A stretch of DNA of 64,000 nt from Phenylobacterium sp. GTDB lineage: Bacteria; Pseudomonadota; Alphaproteobacteria; Caulobacterales; Caulobacteraceae. The number at the start of each line of letters is the position of its first letter. Within the stretch, counting starts at the first letter, position 1. Both the position numbers and the translations under genes were made by a program. Positions 34,816 through 43,919 of the stretch are shown one piece after another. The stretch is from NCBI RefSeq assembly GCF_030693405.1, contig NZ_JAUYAW010000072.1:62001-126000 (forward strand), read 5' to 3'. Below the pieces are notes generated by a model. The model did no database searches, was not told the DNA's origin, and was given only the letters and a program-made list of their open reading frames with translations.

Positions 34816-36429
34816 CTAGTGGCGGAAGACCCGGACGCCGGTGAAGGCCATGGCCAGACCCGCCGCGTCGGCGGCGGCGATGACCTCCTCGTCGCGGATC
34901 GAGCCCCCCGGCTGGATCACCGCCGTGGCCCCGGCCTCGGCGGCTTGGATCAGGCCGTCGGCGAAGGGGAAGAAGGCGTCCGAGGCGCAGGCCGAGCCCT
35001 TGGCCAGCGACTCCGGCAGACCGGCGGTCTCGGCGGCCTCGGCGGCGCGCAGGGCGGCGATGCGGGCGGAGTCCTTGCGGTTCATCTGGCCCGCCCCGAT
35101 GCCGGCGGTCTGGCCGCCCTTGGCATAGACGATGGCGTTGGACTTCACATGCTTGGCCACGGTGAAGGCGAACAGCATGTCGCGCAGCTCAGCCTCGGTG
35201 GGCTGGCGCTTGGTGACGATCTTCAGATCGGCGGCGGTGATATGGGCGGTGTCGCGGCCCTGCACCAGGAAGCCGCCGGCCACCTGTCGATAGGTGACGC
35301 CGGCCGCCTTGGGGTCGGGGAGGCCGCCGGTGATCAGCAGGCGCAGGTCCTTCTTCTTCTTGAAGATGGCGATGGCCTCCTCGTCGGCCTCGGGCGCCAC
35401 CACCACCTCGGTGAAGACCTTGACGATCTCCCGGGCTGCGGCCGCATCAAGTCGGCGGTTGACCGCCACGATGCCGCCAAAGGCCGAGACCGGATCGCAT
35501 TGCAGGGCGCGGCTGTAAGCCTCGGTCAGGTCGGCACCCAGCGCGACGCCGCAGGGGTTGGCGTGCTTGATGATGGTCACTGCTGCGCTGGCGGTGGGGT
35601 CGAACTCGGCCACCAGCTCAATGGCCGCGTCGGTGTCGGCGATGTTGTTGTAGGACAGCGCCTTGCCCTGCAGCTGGGTGGCGGTGGCCACGCCCGGCCG
35701 GTTGGAGCCGTCGCGATAGAAGGCTGCGGCCTGATGGGGGTTTTCGCCATAGCGCATGGTCTGGACAAGCTCGCCCGCGAAGGCCCGGCGGCGCGGCGCT
35801 TCTTCGGCCAGTTCGCCCGCGAACCACTGCGAGATGGCGGCGTCATAGGCTGCGGTGCGGGCATAGGCGCGGGCGGCCAGAGCCTTGCGCAGGGACAGCG
35901 AGGTGGCGCCGTCGGCGCTCAGGGCGGCGATCACCTCGTCGAGATCGGGCTTCTCGGTGCAGACCGCCACATAGCCATGGTTCTTGGCGGCCGAGCGGAT
36001 CATGGCCGGCCCGCCGATGTCGATGTTCTCGACGCAGGACGCGAAGTCACCGCCGCCGGCCACGGTCTGCTCGAAGGGGTAGAGAGTCACATAGACGATA
36101 TCGATGGGGCCGATGCCGTGCTCGGCCATGGCCTTGGCATGGTGGGCGGCGTCGCGAACCCCCAGCAGGCCGCCATGCACCACCGGGTGCAGGGTCTTGA
36201 CCCGGCCATCCATCATTTCCGGAAAACCGGTCAGGTCGGCCACGTCCTTTACGGGCAGGCCGGCCGCAGCGATGGCCGCCTTGGTGCCGCCGGTGGAGAC
36301 CAGCTCCACCCCCATCTCGGACAGCGCCCGGGCGGCCTCCACCAGGCCGGTCTTGTCGGACACCGACAGGAGGGCGCGGACCGGTTTGACGGCGTCGGGG
36401 GCAGGCGGGAAGTCGGGGGCGGCGGGCAC
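34816..36429 (-). CDS. purH: Bifunctional AICAR transformylase/IMP cyclohydrolase
   Basis: PurH carries out the last two steps of IMP synthesis. The 537-aa product begins (after a short Pro/Ala leader) with the cyclohydrolase domain: [20 protein letters not shown] and [16 protein letters not shown]. The transformylase domain includes [26 protein letters not shown] and the final [20 protein letters not shown]. The start is most likely the GTG at 36429, with AGGAG 6 nt upstream; the ORF could extend to 36510 but would then lack a site. The gene is convergent with gdhZ, 10 bp apart. Confidence 0.95.
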   Translation of the reverse strand: MPAAPDFPPAPDAVKPVRALLSVSDKTGLVEAARALSEMGVELVSTGGTKAAIAAAGLPVKDVADLTGFPEMMDGRVKTLHPVVHGGLLGVRDAAHHAKAMAEHGIGPIDIVYVTLYPFEQTVAGGGDFASCVENIDIGGPAMIRSAAKNHGYVAVCTEKPDLDEVIAALSADGATSLSLRKALAARAYARTAAYDAAISQWFAGELAEEAPRRRAFAGELVQTMRYGENPHQAAAFYRDGSNRPGVATATQLQGKALSYNNIADTDAAIELVAEFDPTASAAVTIIKHANPCGVALGADLTEAYSRALQCDPVSAFGGIVAVNRRLDAAAAREIVKVFTEVVVAPEADEEAIAIFKKKKDLRLLITGGLPDPKAAGVTYRQVAGGFLVQGRDTAHITAADLKIVTKRQPTEAELRDMLFAFTVAKHVKSNAIVYAKGGQTAGIGAGQMNRKDSARIAALRAAEAAETAGLPESLAKGSACASDAFFPFADGLIQAAEAGATAVIQPGGSIRDEEVIAAADAAGLAMAFTGVRVFRH

Positions 36430-36581
36430 GGCGGTCTCCTGGCGGGAAAGGTGACAAGGCGTGCCCAGGCGAGCGGCGTATGAGGTCCTGGCTCCCCGGT
36501 GGTCACCCACCTCGATTTTCGCCAGTCACGCAGGACAGGGGCGTCCTAGTCCTGGCCGGTCGGAGGAGTCAATGCGCCGTC

Positions 36582-38336
36582 TCAGCGCGGCGGCGGCCAG
36601 GGCTCGGCGGCCGCCAGCTTCCAGCGCAGGCGGGCGCCGGCCTCCTGCCGGACCTGGCCGCGCAGCACCACCTGGCTGGTCCGCCGGGCCTGGCCGTCTT
36701 GGAAGAAGACCGAGGCCTCGATGGCGACTTCCATGGCGTCGTTGCGAAGCCACCAGCCGGTCTCTTCGCCTTCGGGCTTGATCAGCACGCTCTTGCCGTC
36801 GCGGGCCAGGGAGGCCCGGGCGTCGGGGTGGATATGGAAGCGGACGGCGAAGGGGATGAACCGCCGCGGGTCTTCCCCCGGCGCGGCGTCGGTGACAGGG
36901 GTGAAGCGGTCCTCGCCGCGCAGTTCGTCGGCGGCCAGGTCCAGGTAGAGCCGCCGCTCATGGCGCAGTCCAAAGCGCCGGACCCAGCCGTCATGGGCCA
37001 TTTCCAGCCACAGGGCGCCCTCGGCCTGCTGGCGCTTGGCGCTCACCGCCGCATCGGCGCCGATCAGCCGGGGACCCAGGGCGCGGGCCTGCAGCCCTCG
37101 CACGGGCGCGCCGCAGGACAGGTCGCCAAGGGAGGCGGTCGAGGCCGCATCCGCCAGACGCAGGGCCTCAGGCCCCACGGCGTCCGGCGACCAGCCGCAG
37201 TTGGTGATGGCCCGGCGCCCGGAAATCAGCACCTCAAGCGCCAGCGGTTGGGCGCATGCGGTGACGCTCCAGGGACCCGTCGCTGGTGGGGCGGCGTCGG
37301 CCACCAGCTGCAGGCTGCGGCTCTCCAGGCGCTGATAGCCGTTGCGGGCGGCGGGCAGGGTGCGGCCGGCGTCGTTCTCGCTGGCCCTGGCCGCGGCCAC
37401 CAGGGCCGGGCGCAGGGCCTCGCCGCCCTGGAAGACCGGCAGGGCGCCATCGGCCAGGGTGAAGAACCGCACCGCCCCCACCAGCCGGTCGATGGCCCGC
37501 ATCATCTCATCCGGCGGCGCGATCCCCCGCTGAACCAGCGCCTCGTCCAGGGTCTGCAGGTCGAGCAGCAACTGAACGGCGGCCTGCGGTGAGCGCGAGG
37601 CGTGGCCGCCATCCGCCTGGACGGTTTCAGCCAACGCCTTGGTCAGCCGTTCCAGCGCTGTGGTCGTTAGCCGGTCGCCGGCCTCGCCGGCCAGCACGGC
37701 GCCGGCCAGGGCCGCGGCGCAGGCCCGCTCAGCCGCCCGGGCCGGTCCATCGATGGTGGCCAGCAGGTGGCGAGCCTGACGGGCGAGATCCAGCGCGATC
37801 TGGGCCGTTTCGGCGTCCGACGCGCCAGCGCAGAAGCGGGGGGCGCCGCAGGCGAGGTTGAACACCCGGCGTTCCAGCACCTCGGGATCCCAGGAAAAAC
37901 CGTTCCATCGCCCGAAGGTGCGCCGCCAGAGCAAGGTCAGCCGCAGGGCTTCCACTGCGCCGCTCTCGCCCACGGCGAGCAGGTCGCGCAGCCAGTCGAA
38001 CCGGTGCAGGGCCACGGCGAAGCGCCGACTGGGATTGGGCCGGTCCCAGGGATCGCCCTTGGGTCCGGCGTGCAGGGTGACGCCGGCGAAGGTGAAGTCG
38101 CCCAGCAGGATTCGCCGGCCGTTTTCCGCCCGGCCTGGACGGGGGTCGGGGGGCGATCCGGTCAGCCCCTCGGGCCGGGGCCTGGCCAGCATCCAGCGGT
38201 GCAGGGGCGAGCCGGCCCATTCCCGGCGGGCCTGCCGGCGCAGGCCGACCGCGAGCGCCAACAGGGCCACCTGGCCAGGCAGCCGCCTGGACGCCGGCGC
38301 CGGGGGAGGCTGTCCGGCCACGGGCGCCCCGCTCAC
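36582..38336 (-). CDS. Heparinase II/III-like protein
   Basis: A 584-aa protein of the alginate-lyase/heparinase II/III superfamily. The N-terminal alpha-helical toroid spans about residues 70-330 and includes RRFAVALHRFDWLRDLL and ADGGHASRSPQAAVQLLLDL. The C-terminal beta-sandwich (Hepar_II_III) spans about 350-570, with GYQRLESRSLQLVADAAPP and HDGWVRRFGLRHERRLYLDL. Genes of this type sit next to rpe and purH in many Alphaproteobacteria. The GTG start at 38336 overlaps the rpe stop by 4 bp (GTGA), so it is translated with rpe. The substrate is unknown; no sugar-transport genes are near. Confidence 0.87.
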   Translation of the reverse strand: MSGAPVAGQPPPAPASRRLPGQVALLALAVGLRRQARREWAGSPLHRWMLARPRPEGLTGSPPDPRPGRAENGRRILLGDFTFAGVTLHAGPKGDPWDRPNPSRRFAVALHRFDWLRDLLAVGESGAVEALRLTLLWRRTFGRWNGFSWDPEVLERRVFNLACGAPRFCAGASDAETAQIALDLARQARHLLATIDGPARAAERACAAALAGAVLAGEAGDRLTTTALERLTKALAETVQADGGHASRSPQAAVQLLLDLQTLDEALVQRGIAPPDEMMRAIDRLVGAVRFFTLADGALPVFQGGEALRPALVAAARASENDAGRTLPAARNGYQRLESRSLQLVADAAPPATGPWSVTACAQPLALEVLISGRRAITNCGWSPDAVGPEALRLADAASTASLGDLSCGAPVRGLQARALGPRLIGADAAVSAKRQQAEGALWLEMAHDGWVRRFGLRHERRLYLDLAADELRGEDRFTPVTDAAPGEDPRRFIPFAVRFHIHPDARASLARDGKSVLIKPEGEETGWWLRNDAMEVAIEASVFFQDGQARRTSQVVLRGQVRQEAGARLRWKLAAAEPWPPPR

Positions 38337-38995
38337 CCGCCCCGAAGGGCGGCGATGTTGGCGGCGTAGGCGTCCGCGCCGCCCTTGAAGACGGCGGTCC
38401 CGGCCACAAGCGCCGTGGCGCCGGCTTCCAGGCAGAGGGGTGCGGTCTCCGGCGTCACGCCGCCGTCGACCTCCAGGTGGATCTCGCGGCCAGTGGTGTC
38501 GATCATCTCCCGCAGCCGGCGGATCTTGGCCAGCTGCGAGGTCATGAACTTCTGTCCGCCGAAGCCGGGATTGATGGACATGACCAGGATCAGGTCGATC
38601 TCGTCCATCATCCATTCAATAACCGACGGCGAGGTGGACGGATTGAACACCACGCCGGCCTTGCAGCCCAGGCTGCGGATCAGCTTCAGCGTCCGGTTGA
38701 GGTGCGGGCCGCTCTCAGGGTGGACGCTGATCAGGTCGGCGCCCGCCTTGGCGAAGGCCTCGATGTAGGGGTCGGCCGGCGCGATCATCAGATGCACGTC
38801 GAAGGGGATGGAGACGTGGGGCTTCAGCGCCTTCACCACGTCGGGTCCAATGGTGATGTTGGGCACGAAATGGCCGTCCATCACGTCGATATGCACCCAG
38901 TCGGCGCCGGCGGCTTCGATGGCGCGGCATTCCTCGCCCAGGCGGGCGAAGTCGGCGGCCAGGATGGAGGGGGCGATGAGAGGCGTGCGCGTCAT
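38333..38995 (-). CDS. rpe: Ribulose-phosphate 3-epimerase
   Basis: Rpe interconverts ribulose-5-phosphate and xylulose-5-phosphate in the pentose phosphate and Calvin pathways. The 220-aa TIM barrel has APSILAADFARLGEECRAIE, the HIDVMDGHFVPNITIGP metal motif, VHLMI, MSINPGFGGQKF and LEVDGGVTPETAP. It starts at the ATG at 38995 and its stop overlaps the heparinase-like gene start by 4 bp. The rsmB gene ends 66 bp upstream on the same strand, so all three could share a transcript. Confidence 0.96.
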   Translation of the reverse strand: MTRTPLIAPSILAADFARLGEECRAIEAAGADWVHIDVMDGHFVPNITIGPDVVKALKPHVSIPFDVHLMIAPADPYIEAFAKAGADLISVHPESGPHLNRTLKLIRSLGCKAGVVFNPSTSPSVIEWMMDEIDLILVMSINPGFGGQKFMTSQLAKIRRLREMIDTTGREIHLEVDGGVTPETAPLCLEAGATALVAGTAVFKGGADAYAANIAALRGG

Positions 38996-39061
38996 CGTCT
39001 GGACTTAACCCAAGCCGCGGGGCGGCCACAAGGACCGCCAGGGCGCCCGCCAGTCCTGCGC

Positions 39062-40456
39062 CTAGCTCTGCCGCAGGAAGCGGGCGACGTAGAAGCCGTC
39101 GGTTCCGCCCGGGCTGTGGAAGGGCAGGATGCGGAGCGTCCCGTCGGGCCGCACGCTGGCGGCGGGCGCCCCGCCTTCGCCGGGGGCGATCGGCTCCAGG
39201 ACAAAGCCCGGGTGCCGGGCGAGGAAGCCCTCGACCTGAGATTCGCCCTCTTCCGGCTCCAGGCTGCACACGCAGTAGACCAGCCGCCCCTGGGGAGCGA
39301 CGCGAGGCGCGGTGGCGTCCAGCAGCCGGGCCTGGGTCTCGGACAGGCTGGCGATGTCGGCGGGCCGCGCGGCCCACAGGACGTCGGGATGGCGGCGGAA
39401 GGTGCCGGTGGCCGAACAGGGGGCGTCCAGCAGGACGGCGTCGAACAGGTCCGGCGCCTTCCAGTCGACCGCATTGGCGGTGACGGTGGCGGCCTTCAGC
39501 CCCATCCGCTCCAGATTGGCCGCCAGCCGTTTGAGCCGGCCGGCCGAGCGGTCCAGGGCCGTGACGCTGGCGCCCGTAGCCGCCAGTTGAAGGGTCTTCC
39601 CCCCCGGGGCGGCGCACAGATCGAGCACCTGCTGGTCGGGGCCGGCCTCCAGCAGACGGGCGGGAATAGCGGCTGAGGCGTCCTGCACCCACCAGGCGCC
39701 GGCCTCGAAGCCCGGCCAGGTCGCCAGGTCGCCGCGGCGGGCGGTGCGCAGGCTGCCGCCCGGCAGGATCTCGGCTTCCAACTCGGCCGCCAGGGCCTGG
39801 GCTGTGGCGGGGTCGCGGACGGAAAGGTCGGTGGCCGGCTCCTGGGCGATCACCTTGGCGATCTCCAGGGCGGTCTCGGGACCGAAGGCCGCGCTCCAGC
39901 GGGCCATCAGCCAGGGCGGCGGCAGAGCTTCGGGATCATCCAGGTTCGGCGGTTCGCGCAGCAGACCCCGCAGGACGGCGTTGACCAGGCCCTTGAAGGG
40001 CGCGGTGTCGCGGCGCGAGGCGGCCAGATCGACGCTGGTGGCCACCGCCGCAAAGGGCGGGGTCTCCATCAGGAAGGCCTGGGCCACGCCAATCCGCAGG
40101 ATCTGGCGCACGCCGTCCGGCGGCGACTTGGCGAGCTTGGCGTCCAGGGCCCGGTCGATGGGCCCCAGCCGGCGCAATGTGGCCATGGCCAGTGCGCGCG
40201 CAAAGGCGCGGTCCCGCGGCGAAAGCGCGCCAAAGGCCGGCGTGGAGATCGCCTCTTCCAGGCCCGTTCGACGGGCCAGGGCGGCGGTCAGGATGTCGAG
40301 GGCGGCGCCCCGGGCGGGGAGGCCAAGATCATTGTCGTCATTCACCGGCTGCGACGTGCCCGCTCCGCCGGCCTCAGGCAAGGAAAGATCGCAGGCGGGC
40401 GCCCCTTTCGCCGCCGCCCGCGGCGCAGCGGCGTCTGGCGCAGCGGCCCTTGCCAT
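39062..40456 (-). CDS. rsmB: 16S rRNA m5C methyltransferase, RsmB type
   Basis: RsmB methylates C967 of 16S rRNA. The N-terminal NusB-like domain (about residues 45-170: RGAALDILTAALARRTGLEE, DRAFARALAMATLRRLG) is followed by the SAM domain with VLDLCAAPGGKTLQLA, the catalytic Cys in LLDAPCSATGTFRRHPDVLW and the second Cys in VYCVCSLEPEEGE. The 464-aa frame includes an Ala-rich leader of about 40 residues; the true start could be the GTG near VNDDNDLGLPARG. It is divergent from the DUF1674 gene, with only a few bases between the starts. Confidence 0.92.
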   Translation of the reverse strand: MARAAAPDAAAPRAAAKGAPACDLSLPEAGGAGTSQPVNDDNDLGLPARGAALDILTAALARRTGLEEAISTPAFGALSPRDRAFARALAMATLRRLGPIDRALDAKLAKSPPDGVRQILRIGVAQAFLMETPPFAAVATSVDLAASRRDTAPFKGLVNAVLRGLLREPPNLDDPEALPPPWLMARWSAAFGPETALEIAKVIAQEPATDLSVRDPATAQALAAELEAEILPGGSLRTARRGDLATWPGFEAGAWWVQDASAAIPARLLEAGPDQQVLDLCAAPGGKTLQLAATGASVTALDRSAGRLKRLAANLERMGLKAATVTANAVDWKAPDLFDAVLLDAPCSATGTFRRHPDVLWAARPADIASLSETQARLLDATAPRVAPQGRLVYCVCSLEPEEGESQVEGFLARHPGFVLEPIAPGEGGAPAASVRPDGTLRILPFHSPGGTDGFYVARFLRQS

Positions 40457-40470
40457 CCTAAATCATGCCT

Positions 40471-40668
40471 ATGAGCGAGACCCTGCCCCCCAATGCCGCG
40501 CCGGACAAACCCCTGAGCCCTGCGGCCCGCCGCGCCCTGGAAGAGGCGCAGGCCCGCCGCGAGGCCGAGGCGGCCCTGCAACCGCCGCCGGAAGAAGGCG
40601 GCCCGAAGGGGCCAGAGCCCACCCGGTTCGGCGACTGGGAGCGTAAGGGTATCGCTGTCGACTTTTAG
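40471..40668 (+). CDS. DUF1674 protein, SDHAF4-like
   Basis: A 65-aa protein ending in the signature GGPKGPEPTRFGDWERKGIA. DUF1674 proteins resemble the mitochondrial SDHAF4 assembly factor, which helps load the FAD-bearing subunit of succinate dehydrogenase. There is no signal peptide. The ATG at 40471 gives a normal length; another ATG lies two codons earlier. It is divergent from rsmB, a gene pair often seen in Alphaproteobacteria. Confidence 0.88.
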   Translation: MSETLPPNAAPDKPLSPAARRALEEAQARREAEAALQPPPEEGGPKGPEPTRFGDWERKGIAVDF

Positions 40669-40761
40669 GTCCGGTCAAGCTCGCGCCCTGAGTGCAGCGA
40701 CTCGCCCCGGCGCGCCGCGGGGCGTTAGGTTCCTGTTAAGACTTGTAAACAGGAGCGTCCG

Positions 40762-41409
40762 ATGTCCTGGCCCATTCGCCATTCCCTGCCCGCGGGCCTC
40801 GCCGCCGGCCTGCTCTTGAGCCTGGTCGGCGCAGGGGCGGCGGCAGCCTGTCCCGCCCATAATCCGTGCCCGGCGTCGGCCGGGGGCTATTATGGCGGGG
40901 GCTATCAGCACAGCTCCGGCTACAGCGAGACCTATGGCTACGAGCAGGCCTATGTGAGCGACGGCTACGGGACCCGCGGCTACGCCCAGGAATATGGCCC
41001 CTATCGTCAGGACTACGGCCATCCCCAGCCCCCGCATCCCGGCTATGGCCACCCCGGCTATGGCCCGCCAGCCTACGGCCCTCCCGCCTACGCGCCGCCG
41101 GCCTATGGGCCTTGCTGCAGTCCATGCGTGAGCGCCTGTGGGCAGGGCGCGGGGCTCGTCCTGTCCGACAGCTTCTTTGCAGGCGCCGGCGGCGTGGGAC
41201 CGATCCCGTCCGGCGGCTATGGCGGCGGCGGCTACTATGTGGTCGGCGGCGGCGGCTCTTCGAGCGCCTATGCGTCAGCCTCGGCGTCCGCTTCGGCCTC
41301 GGCCCGGGTCTCCATCCACGGCGGCTATGCGGTGGGCCATGGCGGCTATCGCGGCGGCCACGGGGGCGGCCATGGCGGCAAGGGCCATGGGGGCGGCAAG
41401 GGGCGCTAG
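40762..41409 (+). CDS. Secreted Gly/Tyr/Pro-rich low-complexity protein
   Basis: A 215-aa protein with a signal peptide (about residues 8-30, SLPAGLAAGLLLSLVGAGAA). Residues 40-115 are rich in Tyr, Gly and Pro, with repeats of the YGPPAY/YAPPAY type. Four Cys follow (CCSPCVSAC). A Ser/Ala stretch (SAYASASASASASARVS) precedes a C-terminal run of Gly/His/Lys (HGGGHGGKGHGG). The design resembles structural or surface-associated proteins and possible metal binding by the His-rich tail; no enzymatic fold is visible. A CCTGTT / AACAGG repeat overlaps its ribosome-binding site. Confidence 0.75.
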   Translation: MSWPIRHSLPAGLAAGLLLSLVGAGAAAACPAHNPCPASAGGYYGGGYQHSSGYSETYGYEQAYVSDGYGTRGYAQEYGPYRQDYGHPQPPHPGYGHPGYGPPAYGPPAYAPPAYGPCCSPCVSACGQGAGLVLSDSFFAGAGGVGPIPSGGYGGGGYYVVGGGGSSSAYASASASASASARVSIHGGYAVGHGGYRGGHGGGHGGKGHGGGKGR

Positions 41410-42125
41410 GCTCCGGCCATCTCCGCCACGATCCGCTGAGCGGCGGCCTGGGGGTCGTTTGCCCCGGTGATCGGGCGGCCACAGACGATGTGCGAGGCGC
41501 CGGCCTGCAGGGCCTGGGCAGGCGTCGCGGCCCGGGCCTGGTCATTCTTCGCCGCCCAGTCGGGGCGCACGCCGGGCGTCACCACCAGGAAGTCCGGGCC
41601 GCCGATGGCGCGGGCGAGCTGCGCCTCATGGGGGCTGGCGATCACCCCATCGCAGCCGGCGGCCACCGCATGATGAATGCGCCGCTCCACCAGGGACCGG
41701 GCGGTCTCGGTGAAGCCCATCTCCAGCAGATCCTCATCCGACAGGCTGGTGAGTACCGTGACGGCCAGCACCTTCAGGCCCGAACGTCCCCGGCCGCGTA
41801 CGGCGGCGGCCATCACCTGGGGCTCGCCATGCACAGTCAGAAAGTCGCAGCCGGACTCGGCCAGGACCGCGGCTGAGCGTTGCACCGTGGTGCCGATGTC
41901 GTGCAGCTTCCAGTCCAGGAAGATCTGTTTGCCCTGGGCCTTGAGCTCCCGGGCGAGCGTCATGCCATCCGAGGCGAACAGTTCCAGACCGATCTTGTAG
42001 AAGCTCGCGGCCTCGCCGATCGCCGCCACCATCTCCCGGGCCTGATCGACCGTCGGCAGGTCCAGGGGCACGATCAGGCGCGGATCGCAGGCGACGGCGG
42101 CGTCCAAGCGGGCGGTGAGGGTCAT
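41406..42125 (-). CDS. pyrF: Orotidine 5'-phosphate decarboxylase
   Basis: PyrF makes UMP from OMP, the last step of de novo pyrimidine synthesis. The 239-aa TIM barrel shows LIVPLDLPTVDQARE, FYKIGLELFASDG, the catalytic FLDWKLHDIGTTV (D-x-K-x-x-D-I), VTVLTSLSDEDL and TPGVRPDWAAKNDQ. The usual LDLKLHDIPNTV has W for L and GT for PN, still compatible with function. The start at the ATG at 42125 is preferred over 42173, whose extra 16 residues do not fit the family. The stop overlaps the Gly/Tyr-rich gene end by 4 bp. Confidence 0.95.
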   Translation of the reverse strand: MTLTARLDAAVACDPRLIVPLDLPTVDQAREMVAAIGEAASFYKIGLELFASDGMTLARELKAQGKQIFLDWKLHDIGTTVQRSAAVLAESGCDFLTVHGEPQVMAAAVRGRGRSGLKVLAVTVLTSLSDEDLLEMGFTETARSLVERRIHHAVAAGCDGVIASPHEAQLARAIGGPDFLVVTPGVRPDWAAKNDQARAATPAQALQAGASHIVCGRPITGANDPQAAAQRIVAEMAGA

Positions 42126-42207
42126 GGCGCAGGCTCCAGGCGGATTGGCGCCGTTTGACCGCACAAGGGTCATCGGCGCCGCTTCAATTTTGAGCTAGGA
42201 GCGAGGC

Positions 42208-42894
42208 ATGAGCCAGGCTGAGTTTGCGGTCAACTTCTTCGTGGCGCTGTTCGCCCTGATCGATCCGATCGGCAACGTGCCCCTGTTCGGCGCAGCGACC
42301 CAGGGCAGCAAGGGTCGCGATGCGCGGCTCGTGGCCGTCTATATCGCCCTGTTCATCCTGGGCTTCCTGACCTTCTTCTACTTCTCCGGCCTGGCCCTGC
42401 TGGCCTTCTTCGGCATCTCCCTGCCGGCCTTCCGCATCGCCGGCGGCATCATCCTGTTCCTGCTGGGCCTGGAGATGGCCCGGGACGACTTCACCGCCAC
42501 ATTCTCGGCCATGGCCGAGGGCGACGAAAACCCCAAGGGCCGGGCCGGGCGCAAGTTCGAGCGGCTGATCGTCCCCTTCGCCATGCCCCTGCTGATCGGG
42601 CCTGGCGCCATCTCCTCGGTGGTCATCTACGCCAGTGAAGCCAAGGTTTTCGGCCTGGCTGGAGCGGCGATCGGGGTGGGCGTCATCGGCGCCATCGCGC
42701 TGGTGACCATGCTCTGCTTCTGGGCAGCGCCGGTGATCAGCAAAATCCTCGGGCGGATCGGCATGACCATCGTCGTCCGCGTGCTGGGCCTCATCCTCTG
42801 CGCCATGGCGGTGCAGTTCGTCCTGGTGGGCATCGCCGACGCCACCAGCGGGGTGATCCTCAACGAGGCCGCCAAGCCCTATGTGACCGAGTGA
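42208..42894 (+). CDS. MarC/UPF0056 family membrane protein
   Basis: A 228-aa inner-membrane protein with six hydrophobic helices. The family signature FFVALFALIDPIGNVPLFGA is at the N-terminus, and IAGGIILFLLGLEMAR and PFAMPLLIGPGAISSVVIYA are present. MarC-family members are not proven transporters; the old link to multiple antibiotic resistance was withdrawn. The ATG at 42208 follows AGGAGCGAGG. Confidence 0.9.
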   Translation: MSQAEFAVNFFVALFALIDPIGNVPLFGAATQGSKGRDARLVAVYIALFILGFLTFFYFSGLALLAFFGISLPAFRIAGGIILFLLGLEMARDDFTATFSAMAEGDENPKGRAGRKFERLIVPFAMPLLIGPGAISSVVIYASEAKVFGLAGAAIGVGVIGAIALVTMLCFWAAPVISKILGRIGMTIVVRVLGLILCAMAVQFVLVGIADATSGVILNEAAKPYVTE

Positions 42895-42901
42895 CCCGGG
42901 C

Positions 42902-43696
42902 TCAGGGCTCGCCGAAGCGCCAGCCCTGGGACGCCGTCATCGCCATGATCCAGTGCTCGGGCAGATGGCGGGCGAGGCCGGCGATCACCTTGTTCACCAG
43001 GCCAGGCACGCAGACCGGCTGGTTCTTCTCCACCGCCGCCAGCCCGACCTCGACCACGGTTTCGGCCTGCATCCACAGCCAGCGCGGCGTGGCGCGGTTG
43101 AGCGGCTCACGCATGCCGTTGACGTCGTGGAATTCCGACCAGGTCAGCCCTGGGCACAGGGCGCTCACATGAACCCCGGTTCCGGCGCACTCCATGTGCA
43201 GGCTCTGGGACATGCCGATCAGGTAGCGCTTGACCGGGCCATAGAGGCCGACGCCGCCGGGGGTCATGCCTGCCACCGAGGCGACATTGACGATGCGCCC
43301 GTGGCGCCGGCTCAGCATGCCGGGCAGGAGCCGGTGGGCCAGTTCAGTGGGCGCAGTCAGCATCACCTGCAGCACGGCGGCCTGATCGGCCCAGCTATTG
43401 CCGCCAAAGCCCCCCGGCAGGCCGTAGCCCGCATTGTTGATCAGCACATCGACCCCGCGTCCCTCAGCGGCCAGGGCGTCCGCCAGGCGCGCCGGCGCGG
43501 CCGGGTCGGCGAGATCGGCGGCCAGGGTCAGCACCTCCACCCCGTGTCGGACGCGAAGCTCGGCCGCCAGCGCCTCCAGACGATCAAGCCGCCTCGCGGT
43601 GAGCGCCAGGTCATGGCCCCGGGCGGCCAGGGTCTGGGCGAAGGCGGCGCCGATCCCGGCGGATGCCCCGGTCACCAGGGCCAGTGGGCGAGCCAT
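42902..43696 (-). CDS. SDR-family NAD(P)-dependent oxidoreductase
   Basis: A 264-aa SDR close to the DltE/YqjQ type. TGASAGIGAAFAQTLAARGH gives the cofactor site, NNAGYGLPGGF follows, then the catalytic Ser in NVASVAGMTPGG and YGPVKRYL (Y-x-x-x-K). ALCPGLTWSEFH and a C-terminal PGLVNKVIAGLARHLPEHWI are present. The ORF is open to 43975, but the extension would run through the kup promoter region; the ATG at 43696 is the standard start. Confidence 0.88.
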   Translation of the reverse strand: MARPLALVTGASAGIGAAFAQTLAARGHDLALTARRLDRLEALAAELRVRHGVEVLTLAADLADPAAPARLADALAAEGRGVDVLINNAGYGLPGGFGGNSWADQAAVLQVMLTAPTELAHRLLPGMLSRRHGRIVNVASVAGMTPGGVGLYGPVKRYLIGMSQSLHMECAGTGVHVSALCPGLTWSEFHDVNGMREPLNRATPRWLWMQAETVVEVGLAAVEKNQPVCVPGLVNKVIAGLARHLPEHWIMAMTASQGWRFGEP

Positions 43697-43919
43697 GGGC
43701 GCTCCTGCACAGCTTTGCGGACCCGTCCTGATCGGCCCCCTTGCCGCGGAAGGGTGGAGAAGGTCGCGGTCTGCGGCAAGCTGGTCGTCCCTGCGGCGAA
43801 TCCGGCCGTGCGATTGAACCCCGTCCGGAAAGGGTGTATCGCGCCCGCCGCATCGTCGGGGCGCAGACGTCCTGTCTGGAACACTCAAACGCCGCCCCCA
43901 CGGTCTCCGGAGAGTCCTG

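Noticed and set aside
34819-36483. A 554-codon plus-strand ORF opposite purH
   Set aside because: It is a mirror of the high-GC purH gene on the other strand. The translation is Gly/Asp/Ala/His-rich without any motif, and purH is complete and recognisable.
38337-38615. The N-terminal extension of the heparinase-like ORF
   Set aside because: It lies inside rpe in another frame; a GTG overlapping the rpe stop is the natural start.
40669-40761. A CtrA site (TTAA-N7-TTAA) before the Gly/Tyr-rich gene
   Set aside because: Only one half-site (TTAA at about 40735) is present; the second half reads AAAC.
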